Below are positions 38,184 to 49,611 of a DNA stretch of 64,000 nt, one piece after another (the stretch's first letter is position 1; each line of letters opens with the position of its first letter). Source of the DNA: Megamerina dolium (lineage: Eukaryota > Arthropoda > Insecta > Diptera > Megamerinidae); NCBI GenBank assembly GCA_963854835.1, contig OY978525.1, forward strand, positions 28,915,253 through 28,979,252, in the 5' to 3' direction. The position numbers were made by a program, and so were the translations under genes. Below the pieces are notes generated by a model. That model was not told where the DNA came from. It saw only the letters and a list, made by a program, of their open reading frames with translations, and searched no databases.

Positions 38184-40087
38184 GGCTATGAAGCACCGCG
38201 ACCTGATGATCTTTTGTGAAGCCTTATTCCCTAACTAGCACATCTCAAGACTATTTATAAATCTTTTCACTGCTGTGGGATTGATTTTAACTAGGTCCCT
38301 GGGAACTATGAATCCGTCGCCTAGGTAGTTTAGTCTGCGTCTAGCCACAGCTGGGCAATTGCAAAGAACGTGTTCTGCTGTTTCCTGCTCTTCAAGACAG
38401 AGTCGACAGAAATCGTTGTTTACCACACCCATTTTCATCATGTGATAATTAAGTTTACAATGACCTGTTAGTAGTTCAGTGTACAGCTTGATGTCTTTCT
38501 GCTGAGGTTCAAGATAGTATCTACCTTAATATGTTCACGGTTATTGAAACTTTTCAACTGCCGCATGCCTTTTTGCGCTCTCCAGTAATCGGTTAGACTA
38601 CGTTTTTCCTTTTCACATATTAAGTTGTTCATGAAACTACTGTTTACCCCGCAGAAGGGTTCAGGAAGTAAATCTGCCATTTCATTTCCTGCATGCTCTC
38701 GTGTTCCGGTACCCATATTAGAGTCATAGAGTTCCTATTTGCTAAGGTATTGAGGAGTTCGAAGCATTCCCAAACTAACTTAGATTGGAACTAGAAATTC
38801 ATTAGTGATTTTAGAGCTGCCTGACTGTCTGAAAGAATGCATATGTTGGTTCCTCGAGTGTACGTAGACATTCTCTGACAGACAGCTCTAAGGCGTGGAC
38901 CTCCGCCTGAAAAATGGAAGCTATTTTTCCCATTGCAATTGCCTTCCGGAAATTTGGCCCTACAATTCCCGCTCCAGTACTGCCATCTTCCATTTTGGAC
39001 CCATCAGTGTACCATAACTGTGAGCCCTGATCTAGAAATATTTCGTTGTTTCTCCACGCTGAGCGATCATGAATGATCACTTCGAAGAGTTTGGAGAATA
39101 TAAATTTTTATCCATCCTGTCAAAGACCGTGAGGCCCGGTGAATTGCAGACTACGTCTAGAATCTTAATGTGCCCTTTTAGGTTACCTTCTTTCAGGTAA
39201 ATAGAGTTCGGAAGCCTTATGGCTGCACTGGCTGCTGTCCTCTTAACCACAAGGTGTAGAGGATTGAGACCTGAGATTATTCCTAAAGCTGCTGTGGGGC
39301 TAGTTCTCATCGCTCCCGTTACGCTCAAATAGGCTATTCGATGAATCCTGTTAAGGATTATCCCAAGTCCTAATTTGATTTACCTTGGGCCACCATGCCA
39401 GAGAGGCATAGGTAATCATTGGTACTATTACAGTTTTGTAAGACCACGCCATCTTTTTAGGTCGTAGTCCCCATATTTTACCATACAGCCTTTGGAAAGC
39501 GAAGGTAGCCCTCAGGACTTTGTTCGTGATGTATGATAAATGGTTGTTCCAAGTAAGAGTTTTATCCAGGATTACTCCCAAATATTTCATCTCCTCAGAC
39601 AGTGTTAGTTCTATTTCACCTAATTTCAAGAACCCTAAATTCAACTTCCTCCTCTTCGTGGAGAGTATCAGCGTCGTTTTGCTAGGGTTTATCGAAAGTT
39701 CTTTCTCTTGTCACCAGTCTTGTGTGATGTCAAGAGCTAGTTGTATGCGCTCAGTTATGGTAGAGTCAAATTTGACTCTAACTATAATTATTAAGTCATC
39801 TGCAAAGACCTGAACTTCGTATTCGAGATCATCGAGAGTTTGTAAAAGCTCTTCAATGACCAATAACCATAGAAGCGGTGATAAAACACCTCCTTGAGGA
39901 CAACCCTTGGTTGACTCGACAATTAATTTGTCTGTCCCCATTTCGTAAATTAATGTTTTTCAGCATATTAAGAACCCATGTTATGATCAGTCTACGAATT
40001 TGCTTCCTGACCATACCTTCCTCAATAGACCTAAAAGTAGCTTTATCAAAAGCTCCTGTGAAGTCAACCGATGAACCGATGATGTTA
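38149..40087 (-). pseudogene. I/LOA/R1-like LINE relic (reverse transcriptase + RNase H)
   Basis: On the minus strand, in order: SSVDFTGAFDKATF-type RT block (~40070), KGCPQGGVLSPLLWLLVIEEL then VQVFADDLIIIV (RT catalytic box, ~39790-39910), YLGVILDKTLTWNNHLSYIT (~39550), a C-terminal RT connection (RTAASAAIRLP, ~39215), an RNase H start LWYTDGSKMEDGSTGAGIV (~38990) with FQAEVHALELSV, and a zinc-binding tail CRLCLEEQETAEHVLCNCP (~38380). Many frameshifts separate these pieces. The 3' end is (TAA)n at 38149-38182, the tail type of I elements. Endonuclease and ORF1 are missing. Confidence 0.85.
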
Positions 40088-40236
40088 TGTTAATTTACAG
40101 AATTTTTCTCCTGGTCATGGCATTGCTCTCTTCAAAATCTACAACTCTGTTAAGTGACCCTGATATTTGTAATCAGAAATAAGCTCAAAAGCCATAGTAG
40201 GACTTCTCTGGTATTAAACGTTCTCTGGTTTTGCAT
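40088..40236. repeat. Inverted repeat, right arm (about 150 bp)
   Basis: The reverse complement of 37208-37360. It directly abuts the broken 5' end of the LINE relic, so the arm boundary and the LINE truncation coincide. Confidence 0.85.
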
Positions 40237-41639
40237 AATTTGGCTGCAATTATAATAAGTCCTTAAGCAACATAGATTCATGCTAAATGACAAAATCCAA
40301 TAAATATTTCCATTGGCAAAATTTATTTATAATTCATACTCAAGGATAACAATATATTTTCGTTATGAAATGATTTAAATAAAAAAAAATGTATATAATG
40401 CTAAAATTAATTTTATACATACTCTCATACAATTCTTTCTGGTATTTGAACAGCAATGAATAAAAATATGTGGGAAGGGATACATGGGGAAATACTATAT
40501 TTTTTCACTGGCTGGCAATGGCAAATAAATGTAAATGAAGTAATAATAGAAAATAGTAAAATATAGCTAAAATTTGTTGAATTTTTTATGAAGCACATGA
40601 CATATTTGATGGTAATACCTTTAATATCGATTGCAACCGATTCGTTGCTGTTGTATTTTGTGGTGTTATAATTTGATGCATCAGTAAGTTTGTCCAAATG
40701 AAGTGAGGCTAAAGTTTAACAATATTGATGACGAGATGAGATGAAATGATGAAAATAATACTGCTTTTAATACTAAAAGTACTCTGTCTGGTTTGGTGGT
40801 TTGCTAGTTATACTCAAATATTATTTTTTCTGTTTGTAAGCAAAGTCATTTTCATCCTTTGATATGACTATTCTGATCGAATTGGAATTTAAGTAAAAAT
40901 TTGAAAGATTTTTTTTATAATTTATAAACAATCTTTAGTAATATAGCTACATTATTTTTCTAGTGGGGTTTCCTAATTTGTATTCTCTTTCAGATGCACT
41001 CCATCAACATTGTACCTGCATATCACTTTGTGACATTTTTGCATAGTAAAATACGAAAATACTCATACTCATACTTCATATGAAAAGAGAAGTACATCAA
41101 AAATGTATAGTGTGAGTTGTTTAATTCTTTTTTTTTTCTTTTTCTATGCTTCTTATTTGGTTAACATGACATACGAGTACTATATAATATCGCTAGTACT
41201 GAATAATATGATTTTGTAGTTTTTCAATTGAAATGGACAAAACAAAAAAAATATAAAAAATAAAAAATACATAAAATATTTTTCAAATGTCACAAGTAAC
41301 GAAGGAGATTCAGCATTTTAACAATATGCATGAAAGAGTGTATTTCTGCTGCTCTTTAATATCTGCATGAGAATACTATATTTTGATTGATGGTAATGAA
41401 TGATGATAAAATACCAAACTATATAGGGTGATAATCGTAAATTTACACTGCAATTAGTGTTTTCAATGATGATGTTTTCTATGGTGGGTCAAAAAATATA
41501 TTCAAGCATATTTTGTAATTTATTTTCTAATTAAACTTAGTCAATGTTTAAGAATAATTTCAGAAAACGAATGGAACATTCCATGTAGGTTTTTGCTTAA
41601 TAAAATGAAAATTATGTTTGGAGGCTATATCTATTTATA
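40237..41639. other. AT-rich spacer, nothing recognised
   Basis: No gene supported; possible far 3' flank of gene 2. Confidence 0.4.
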
Positions 41640-42830
41640 AACAAATTGACTAAATATTTTGTAGGAATCTTTTATTGGTAGAGAAAAAAGATGATACATA
41701 AAACTTTGTAAATTTTTTTTCTAAAAAATAAACATTTCATATGACGACTAGGTTTACGGAAGAAAAACATTTCAAAATTTGTGCATAGTACTATTATGCT
41801 TTAATAACAGGATTTTCAAAATTTCAAAGTAATATATTGAAAATTAATGACACCTTCTATATAAAATTATAGATTTGTGTTGAAAAAATTAAAATTTTAT
41901 ATGACGACTATGTTTATTAATAAACGGATATGCTTTCAAATTTGTATGGAGTATTGTGTTAGTTAAAAAATAAGATTGCTGACGTTTCAGAACGGTGCAT
42001 TGACAAGCAATAGTATCTTCCAAACAAATTTATTGATTTTTGTTTAAAAAATGAACATTTTTGTTTATTTATGATAGAATAGTCTTAAAATTTTTGTAAT
42101 ATTGATATTTCGAAAAAAAAAGATTGCCTAAGTTTTAGAATGATGTATTGTAAAATAATGGTACCTTCCGTACAAATATGTTGATTTTTGTTGAAAAAAT
42201 GACCATGTTTGTTTGTTCATGATAGAATGGTTTTAAAATTTTTGTAATATTGATATTCTGGCGAAAAAATAAGATTGCCTAAGTTTTGAAATGATGTATT
42301 GTAAAATAATGATACCTTCCATATAAGTTTTGTTGATTTTTGTTACAAACTTTAACAATTTTATATGGAGACTAGGTTTATTTATAAACAGAAGTACTTA
42401 AAAATTGGTATGGATCATTTTTTGGGTTAACAATAAGTTTGGAGAAGTTTCAAAATGATATAATAAAAAATACGGATAATTTCTATATTTAATTATTGAT
42501 ACTTGAACATTTTTTGTATGGAGACTATGTTTATTTATGAAAGGAAACGCTTATAAATGGCTATAGAGCACTAGTTTTGCTTAAAAATAAGTTGCAGAAG
42601 GTTTACTTCCATATAAATTGATCAAATTTTGTTAAAAACATGCACTATTTTGTATGAAGACTATGTTTATTTGTGAACAGAAATACTTCAAAATTGGTAT
42701 GGAGCACTATTTTGGGTTAAAAATAAGATCAATGAAGTTTCAAAAATATATTAAAAAATAGTGGTACCTTTTACATAAATTTCTAAAAAAAATATACATT
42801 TTATATATATATTTATAATTGTGGCATTCT
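41640..42830 (-). repeat. Array D, block 1: degenerate ~150 bp tandem repeat
   Basis: About seven units recur. Words, in order, are TTTGTATGGAGACTATG, TTTATTTATGAACAGAAATA, CTTCAAAATTGGTATGGAG, ATTTTGGGTTAAAAATAAG, TTGCGAAGTTTCAAAATGAT, then GTACCTTCTATACAAAT. Read on the minus strand these match the blocks at 47.25 and 54.6 kb (for example CATAAATAAACATAGTCT and GGTACCATTATTTTTCAATA). It therefore lies in the opposite orientation. Confidence 0.7.
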
Positions 42831-43420
42831 CAGCTCATTCTTATGAAATTGTTTGTTTGTTGTTAGTGCATTGGAATATCGTATTAAAAAAATGGCTAAG
42901 TGTGCATTGCAATGTCGTGACGCCGTAGATTCTTATTGATTGATTCCCTAAAATTGTCTGCTTACAAAGAAATAAAACTTCAGTTTTAAGTATTTAAGTA
43001 CTTATGAGAAGTATATTCACTTGGACCATTTAATTATTGAAATTTTTTTTTTATTTGTATGTATGAATTTTCTTTTATTAAAACAGTTTTGTGTGAAATA
43101 CAAAAAACACAAAAAAATAATCATCAAATAATAATAATAAAATAAAAACAATTATGTATATCAATATTATTATTTTAAACTTATCGTCTATACGAAATAA
43201 TTAATATACATATGTAAATACATATGAATTTTGGACTAAATACAAAAAAAAAGAGAAAATACAGACGAAAAAAAAATTGATAGCAAATATTTTTTCTATT
43301 ACAAATTTGTCACATTAAATTTTAATTAAATGCATCTACATTGAAAATTGATAAAAACCAAAAGAAAAAAAATTCAAATAAAATTAATTAATCAGTAATA
43401 TGTAAATATAATTTAATTCA

Positions 43421-43466
<46 letters not shown>

Positions 43467-43775
43467 GTACATATTGTAAATGCTATGTGGCTGTATTTAA
43501 GTTTATTGTTTTTGAATAGTAAAATTAAAAAAAACTGAATCTGTATCTGTTTTACAAATAAACTACGACTGACTGTATGTTGATAATATTTAGGAGTATT
43601 TCATTTTGTTCTCATATATGCCTGTACACACAAATGTACAATGCATACATATATATATGATCACTAGCAATAATAATAACAATAATTTGCTTGTCTTCTC
43701 TATTGCCCTTGTTGCACCGCTCATACAAATCTTTCATACAATAATCATAATTTTATGTATGCAATTGTATAGAGT
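42831..43775. other. Likely 3' UTR/flank of gene 2, with (ATT)n
   Basis: An ATT microsatellite lies at about 43420-43465. AATAAA on the minus strand overlaps the stop codon of gene 2 (43776) and occurs again near 43505. No other feature. Confidence 0.45.
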
Positions 43776-43943
43776 TTATTTCTTGTTGTGAACATATAAG
43801 ACTTCATATAAAGATGGTGTCAAATGATCAGCCATGAATATTTGTATTTTATCACGTAGAGTGACTGGTGTATAACGTGCCATTGGGAAAGTACGAGTTA
43901 CAGCATCGATTAGTACACGTAAGGCTGGTTGAATTTCGGAAGG
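43776..43943 (-). CDS. SDR-like protein, last exon (gene 2)
   Basis: It encodes the last 55 residues, beginning PSEIQPALRVLIDAVTRTFP and ending LTPSLYEVLYVHNKK, with stop TAA at 43776-43778. The acceptor AG lies at 43944-43945. This is the C-terminal substrate-cap region of the short-chain dehydrogenase/reductase fold, including the PMARY.P motif seen in many retinol/17-beta-hydroxysteroid-type SDRs. It joins in frame after SIEKYSRD of the previous exon. Confidence 0.9.
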   Translation of the reverse strand, partial: PSEIQPALRVLIDAVTRTFPMARYTPVTLRDKIQIFMADHLTPSLYEVLYVHNKK

Positions 43944-44055
43944 CTTTTGGTAAATGGAAAAAATAATGAAAAAGAGAAAAATAAAATCACATATTCAAAT
44001 ATTTCTTTGTACAAAAATATTGTAAATAGTATACCAAAGTTAGGTAGCTACTTAC

Positions 44056-44157
44056 ATCCCTTGAATATTTTTCAATTGAGGTCATAGCTGCTTCATAATA
44101 ATCTTCACCATAAGTCTTCTTTTGTTCGGCAGACAATTGTGCCCACATTTCTTTAGC
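44056..44157 (-). CDS. SDR-like protein, penultimate exon (gene 2)
   Basis: It encodes 34 residues, AKEMWAQLSAEQKKTYGEDY to SIEKYSRD, with clean sites (TTCTAG|GCT at the start, GAT|GTAAGT at the end). It follows REQ of the exon at 46281-46462 without a phase break. A 2.1 kb intron upstream carries a minisatellite. Confidence 0.9.
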
Positions 44158-44559
44158 CTAGAATAGAAAAGAAATACGTAAATTAATTCATGTGCCTACA
44201 ATATATTTTATAAATAGAAGTGAATATTCATTCGGTTTATTAACAATTGTACATTGAGTATGATTAATGGTATTTTGTTATTTGCTTTCATCGAGTTTAA
44301 AATACATAATATACATATTCTCAAGGGAATGTTTGATAATATTTAAATAATTCAAAAAGAATGTTCTAATACATAAATTCAAAAATAGCAAATATATTGT
44401 CACGTTTTTACTCTTGTACAGCGCTCAGCGATTTTCGATCATTGAATTGTGTCAATAAAATAGAATGCAACACTTGGTATAACACAAAATTTTATTGAAC
44501 TTGTATTTATTGTCGTTTTTATAATTTCATTAACCGCATTCATTGCTTAATGGTAGCAT

Positions 44560-45190
44560 TTCTATTCGCTGTTTGATAATTCTTTAACTCTGCTGGTAGT
44601 AACAATTCCACTACTTCAACTCTTTTATTAATCGAAAACACTTCCACTCTTTGACTGTCTTTAGCATTTCTACCCTTTGACTGATAGGTATCATTTCCAC
44701 CCTTCGACTGCTAGTACTTCTCAACTTTTTCACATCGCTTGATGTATTGTAACGCTTCGAATATACTGCTGGTCGAAAACGCTTTAACTCGCTGCTAGGT
44801 AATACTTTCACTCTTTGATTGATAGGTATCACTTGCACTCTTCGACTGTCGGTGAGCACTTTCATTCCACGACTATAGCACTACCACACATCGACTGTTG
44901 GTAGCTCTCAACTATTCCACTGCGACTGATGTACGGTAACACTTCGAATCTACTTCTTGCCGAACTCTCTGCGACGTTACACCTCCACGTTATGTTTGCC
45001 GGTAATAATTCAAGCCATCTACTGGTCGTAAACACTTCCACTCTTTTAGTTAGCTCTTAGGATCTACTGATGGTTGGTAACACTTCCACTCTACTGTACT
45101 TCAACTCCATTGCGACTGTCGGTAACACTTCAATGTGCCAGTGCTACTGGTGGTTGGTAACACTTCAGCTGTTGTCCATGGATTCAATTA
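44560..45190. repeat. Degenerate ~30 bp minisatellite in an intron of gene 2
   Basis: The word GGTAACACTTCCACTCTTCG with a following ACTGATGG/ACTGTCGG recurs about 20 times at roughly 27-33 bp spacing, with much variation. This more GC-rich patch gives a spurious 84-residue repetitive frame (44611-44865). Confidence 0.65.
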
Positions 45191-46280
45191 GATTATTGAT
45201 TGCTTGGGTCTCTTTCGAATAGATGAGTAATACGTCTTTCGATTTCGAACGGTAGAATTTTTGGGACATTACTTCTTTAAAGTTTATTTACAGAGTTTTT
45301 TATAGCAATTTATTGTTAGTCATAATCATTCTCCATTTCCTTTCGACTGATGGCTACGGTTCTCTCTTGGGAAAACAGAACTGTTGAAGCTGCCACAGAA
45401 GACAGATGCACAATATATGAAGTAAGTACGGCCCCTAGCATCTACGATTACTGGCTCAGTCATGCCAATAACGACTGCATATGCCCAAAGTACTAAATTC
45501 ATGCTCTATTAAAAAAGTTGTTAATTTCCATCACTTATGAGAAGATTCTTGGCATTTTCGTGAGTAAAGCCATATACAACCATTTTAGATCTATTTGCGT
45601 GATTGGTGCGTATAGCAAATAAGGTATAACAATTATCTATATGAGCTTTACGAAATTAAAGTCCGCTGTGCTGCTTGAGATGTATCGAAATTATGGAAGA
45701 AATTGATCCATTTAAGATGCTGTGTTGTGTGGTATTCGGCAAATTTTGGAAGGCGCTTAAAATAGGCTTCTATGTTCGACTATTTTTGCGACAATTTCAT
45801 GTGCTAAGTTTGGTGATTAAGGTGAAAGCGATAACAAATCGAACATACGAGTAACTTCCAAAAACTTCAAGAGTTCGAGATAGCGTGGCTGTGTGTAATT
45901 ATAGCAGCTGGTGCAAATTAAAATTTCTATTTAACTAGCCTTCTGCAAATGGGATCGCTGACAAATAGTCACCATTAAATAATAACTATATTACTTGTAC
46001 AAGCCATCTGCTATTTCTATATTCCACATAAGAGCAGTCCTTGAATGTACTTTGTCAACAAAGTCCATTTAAAAATTGTCATTGGTAAAGGTAAAAATGT
46101 AATCATAATTTTAAATTTTAATGCATCCACTATATGCGTTATTTTACATTATAGCATTAATGTTATTATAAAATGGATGCTCATGGCATATCAAGGTGAT
46201 ATGCGGCGGCACCAATAGCTGGCTGATGTCCATTCATATTGCAGTGCATGCACACGTGGAATAATCTTTGCATATCCTAC
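45191..46280. other. Remainder of 2.1 kb intron of gene 2
   Basis: No gene or repeat supported. Confidence 0.4.
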
Positions 46281-46462
46281 CTGTTCACGCAATTCGCCTT
46301 CATTGAGCCAACTATTGCCTGGAGCGAATTCGCCAGCAGACACAACACAAACATCAACACCACGTGGTAGCATTTCTTGACGTAAGCAAGCGGCAAATGT
46401 TTCAACAGCAGCCTGTGTAGCACATTGAATACCACGTACTGGAGATGGTACCTTATTTAAGC
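46281..46462 (-). CDS. SDR-like protein, exon with degenerate active site (gene 2)
   Basis: It encodes G-LNKVPSPVRGIQCATQAAV through GELREQ (about 60 residues plus two bases that complete a Gly codon). In canonical SDRs this exon would hold Y-x-x-x-K (as in AYSASKAAV). Here the aligned stretch is IQCATQAAV, so both Tyr and Lys are replaced by Gln. The conserved Ser of the triad is retained in the preceding TSG. The helix ETFAACLRQEM and the strand VCVVSAGEFAPGNSW are otherwise well kept. The protein therefore looks like a conserved pseudo-SDR. Acceptor CATATAG and donor CAG|GTAGGA are clear. Confidence 0.92.
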
Positions 46463-46552
46463 CTATATGTAAATGAGAAGACATGTTATTTGTATATGAA
46501 ATTTAATTGTTTCTCTTTTCTTTTTTTTTTTTTTTGGTTTCTTTGTGCATAC

Positions 46553-46627
46553 CTGAGGTTAAGAAAACAACACGTCCATTGGCACGACGAATTAAAGGTA
46601 ACATAATTTGAGTTAAACGAAGAGTAC
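46553..46627 (-). CDS. SDR-like protein, 75-bp exon (gene 2)
   Basis: It encodes TLRLTQIMLPLIRRANGRVV then FLTS, the SDR helix and strand leading to the active-site Ser. The sites are TTAACAG|GTACTC and TCAG|GTATGC. The phase of one base on the 3' side combines with GC of the next exon to form Gly. Confidence 0.92.
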
Positions 46628-46708
46628 CTGTTAATAGCAGAATGTTAATTTTATATACAATTTTATAGCACACTTTTTATAGTTAATAATAGTTACGCCA
46701 TCTCTTAC

Positions 46709-46862
46709 CCAATAGATTCAAATCCAATGACTTGCGCAATACAGCAAATGGTATCCATTCCAATTCACCCAAAGCAATCCAATGAGCACAATGAATTACA
46801 GCCCATAAACCCTGAGCGCCATGTGGCAAATGTTCTGACACATAGATGGCAGCTTTTAAAAG
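46709..46862 (-). CDS. SDR-like protein, NNAG-region exon (gene 2)
   Basis: It encodes LLKAAIYVSEHLPHGAQGLW, AVIHCAHWIALGELEWIPFA and VLRKSLDLNLLG. The canonical SDR motif NNAG is replaced by HCAH. The rest (GxLEW, DxNLLG) follows the family closely. The acceptor AAAAATAG and donor TTGG|GTAAGA are clear. Confidence 0.92.
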
Positions 46863-46954
46863 CTATTTTTTGTGAAGGCGAAAAGGATTATTATTATTTC
46901 AATATTTATGTTCTTATGAAGCTTTTTCATTTAATTTGTATATGCACTGCTTAC

Positions 46955-47161
46955 AGTTTTCTCTGAGGTAACATCCACATATAAAAGCTTCATACGGCCG
47001 GAAGTTTCTTCTTTAAGAATTTTTGCTTCATCCGATTCCTCGGGTGGTACATTGAAACCAGCATAGACAGTAAAGCCGAGATCATCAAGTTTTTTAGCCA
47101 AATACCAGGCAATTGGAGCTTCACAACCAGTAATTAAAACACCCTTGCCAGAAGCACATAC
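46955..47161 (-). CDS. SDR-like protein, cofactor-binding exon (gene 2)
   Basis: It encodes 69 residues, VCASGKGVLITGCEAPIAWY to LLYVDVTSEKT. The Rossmann signature TGxxxGxG reads TGCEAPIA, so two Gly are missing. The acidic residue after strand 4 (LYVDVT) is kept. Together the visible exons give about 295 residues, near full length for an RDH/17-beta-HSD/BDH-type SDR. The N-terminal part (probably a short membrane or leader segment) and the start codon were not found upstream on the minus strand. I believe Drosophila carries an orthologue with the same odd motifs (CG8888-type), from memory and unverified. Confidence 0.92.
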
Positions 47162-47249
47162 CTATAAATAAGCAAAAGCAAATATAATCTTTAAATATAT
47201 GAAAGATGCCATTATCTTAGATAATAATATTCTGAAATTATGGCAGTTC
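47162..47249. other. Intron of gene 2 next to array D
   Basis: Short AT-rich stretch between the SDR exon and array D. Confidence 0.4.
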
Positions 47250-47995
47250 AATTTTTCTACTAAATCACGATGTTACACATTTCGATAATAAATTATTATA
47301 ATCTCCTTATAAAAAATTCTAAAATTCAATAAGTTTATACCATTATTTTTTAATATATTCTTCTGGAACATTGGACATTCAATATTTGTACTAAAGTACT
47401 ACTCTGGAGTCGTTCGATTTATAAATAACGAAAGTACTCATACAGAAATTCGATAAATTTGTATGGTAAGTACCATTTTTTTTTAATATATTATTCTGGA
47501 ACTTTGGAAATTTAATATTTGTACTAAACTACTATTCATACAAAATTTGAAAACATTTGGTTCATAAATAAACAATATTCTCATACAAAAATATAATTTA
47601 ACTCGATAAATTTATATCGAGAGTACCATTACTTTTCAATATATTTTTCAGAAACTTGGGATATTCAAAATTTTCACTAAAAAACTACCTTATACAAGAT
47701 TGGAACTCATTCGGTTTATAAAGAAACATAGTCTTCATACAAAAATGTCATTAAATTTGACAAATCTGTATGGGAGATATCATTATTTTAATTTTCAAAT
47801 TACGGAAATCTGAATTCTACAGTGCACTACTTCGAACTAAATTTTAAGTCAATTTGATAGTAAATAAACATAGTTTCAATAGAAAAATTCCTTTTTGTAA
47901 ACAAAATTCGGCAAATTTATATGGAAGGCACTTTATCAATTCACCATTTAGGATTTTTACAAATATGGTTGAATCTGTAATCAGTCCATTCATTC
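47250..47995 (+). repeat. Array D, block 2
   Basis: About five units of ~150 bp with AATTTGTATGGTAAGTACCAT, TTTTTCAATATATTATTCTG, GAACTTTGGAAATTTAATAT and TTCATAAATAAACAATATTC. The right end carries GAATCTGTAATCAGTCCATT, which also closes block 3 near 55760, so the family has a defined boundary. Confidence 0.7.
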
Positions 47996-48156
47996 AGCTT
48001 AAGGTCTCGATGATTGAATCTCAGTAGGCTATACGATTTTTACCAAAGCCTGCGAGCAAGCTTTGGTATCCTTTTATTACTGTGTGTAGGTTATCGCATT
48101 TTCGATGTTTTTCAAATTGGATGTTGGATATAGTTTCTCCGTATACCTCTGATTGT

Positions 48157-48478
48157 GGGTGCCATAGCTCAGTGGTTTGTGAGTTGGCCTTCTGATCTAT
48201 AGGTCGTGGGTTCAATCCCCGCCTGAAGCATAACAAAATTTAATATCGAAAAGATTTTTCTTTCGAACGGTACCCACCTGCCGGCAAGAATTGGCAATTT
48301 TTCCGGCAGTAACAATTTGCCAGAAATGCTTCTTCAAAGAGCTCGGTGACAAAACGAAGCTAAAGTGATGTCACAAGGGTTCTGCCGTTACTAACCGGCT
48401 AATATAAGTAGGTCCCTTCTAATGCTGCCCAAATTTAACACGCACAACAGTATTGGAAGAGAAGCTCGGTGGTATCAC
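48157..48478 (+). mobile_element. tRNA-derived SINE, best-preserved plus-strand copy
   Basis: The head GTGCCATAGCTCAGTGG (A-box) is followed by GTGAGTTGGCCTTCTGATC and the B-box GTGGGTTCAATCCCC, then GCCTGAAGCATAACAAAATT. The body runs through TTTCGAACGGTACCCACCTG, TTGGCAATTTTTCCGGCAG, GTGACAAAACGAAGC, GGGTTCTGCCGTTACTAACC and ends near AGAGAAGCTCGG. Total length about 320 bp. The head has a tRNA-like fold potential but is not a tRNA gene, because it lacks a matching acceptor 3' half and is followed by the SINE body. Confidence 0.8.
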
Positions 48479-48868
48479 AATGGGAACAATCTTGACCTCT
48501 GCTTGTATCATACTGCAAATCTTAAACATTTACATTTTCACCTGTCCGTTCATCGAGCTTAGAGCCATCAATAAAGACATAGGTACGATTCGGTGGAAAT
48601 TGTTATGTCTCTGAGATCTGGGAAGAAATTCGTAATGTGCCTACAAAAGAGTTGGTCGGCTTGATATAATCAATTAAAATTTCGATACTGAAATGATTTA
48701 AAAAACGTTCGTCTTCAAGATTTACTCCTCGAAGTCTTAATTATAAATTTGTCGATATTCCACTGTCAATATAACAAAACAAAAAAAAAAAAAAAAACAA
48801 TTAATTTTAAAATATTTCATGGATTTCGATGTCTACTAATCAAAGAAAATTGTATATGAGTGTCAGTT

Positions 48869-49590
48869 CAGTGAAAATTAGGAAGGACCTCTCCTCACCG
48901 TTTAATACCGAACGGGGTTTCAGACAAGGTGATTCGTTATCGTGCGACTTCTTCAATCTTATTATGGAGAAAATAATACGAGCATGAAAACGCGAGCAGT
49001 CAGTGCAGCATTCTCAGAGTTAGAAAGAGAGTCGCTTCGGATGGGTCTTACGGTGAACGAGGGCAAGACGAAGTATCTAGTGTCAACAAGCAAAGAGTCC
49101 CGGCGTCTTCGACAGCACTTCACTGTTGACAACAACGCTTTTGAAGTAGTAAGGGACTTTGTCTATCTTGGAACCAGCATTAACAACAGTAATGACCTCA
49201 GCCTGGAGATATTGCGAATGATCACTCTTGCAAACAGGTGCTACTTTGGGCTCAGTAAGCAATTGAGAAGTCGAGCCCTCTCTCGAAGAACGAAAACTAC
49301 ACTCTACAAGTCGCTCATCATGCCTGTCCTAACATATGGCTCAGAAGCCTGGACAATTTCCACCTCAGATAAGAGAATGCTCCAGCTAAGAAGGTGTTAT
49401 ATTCAGAACCCGCTGGAGGACGACGCAGAAGAGGAAGACCTAACCTCCGTTGGAAAGACCAAGTACTGGAGAACCTGACGGCGCTTGGAATTTCTAACTG
49501 GCGCCAGCTAGTGAAGAACAGAGATGGCTGGCGAAGCATGTTATTTTCGGCCTAAATCGATATTCGGTTGTTATGGCCACATAAGTAAGT
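48869..49590 (+). pseudogene. LINE copy 2, 5'-truncated, with two internal deletions
   Basis: Same LINE as 34998-36238, in plus orientation. It begins CAGTGAAAATTAGGAAGG within the RT. After GAGAAAATAATACGAGC about 90 bp are missing, including the YADD catalytic box; the sequence resumes in ATGAA-ACGCGAGCAGTC. The frame 48942-49478 then encodes SELERESLRMGLTVNEGKTK and TYGSEAWTISTSDKRML. A second deletion of roughly 200 bp follows, joining AGAATGCT to CCAGCTAAGAAGG. The 3' end is TTATGGCCACATAAG with a (TAAG)3-type tail. A possible short duplication GTCAGT (48862-48867 and 49593-49598) flanks it. It encodes no active enzyme. Confidence 0.88.
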
Positions 49591-49611
49591 AAGTCAGTAT
49601 GCATATGGTTA

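Noticed and set aside
44611..44865. Repetitive 84-residue minus-strand frame (RRVEMIPISQRVEML...)
   Set aside because: It is a translation of the intronic minisatellite; no start context or conservation.
48157..48240. Possible tRNA gene
   Set aside because: It has tRNA-like A and B boxes but no complete acceptor stem, continues into the SINE body, and recurs as a dispersed family; it is the SINE head.
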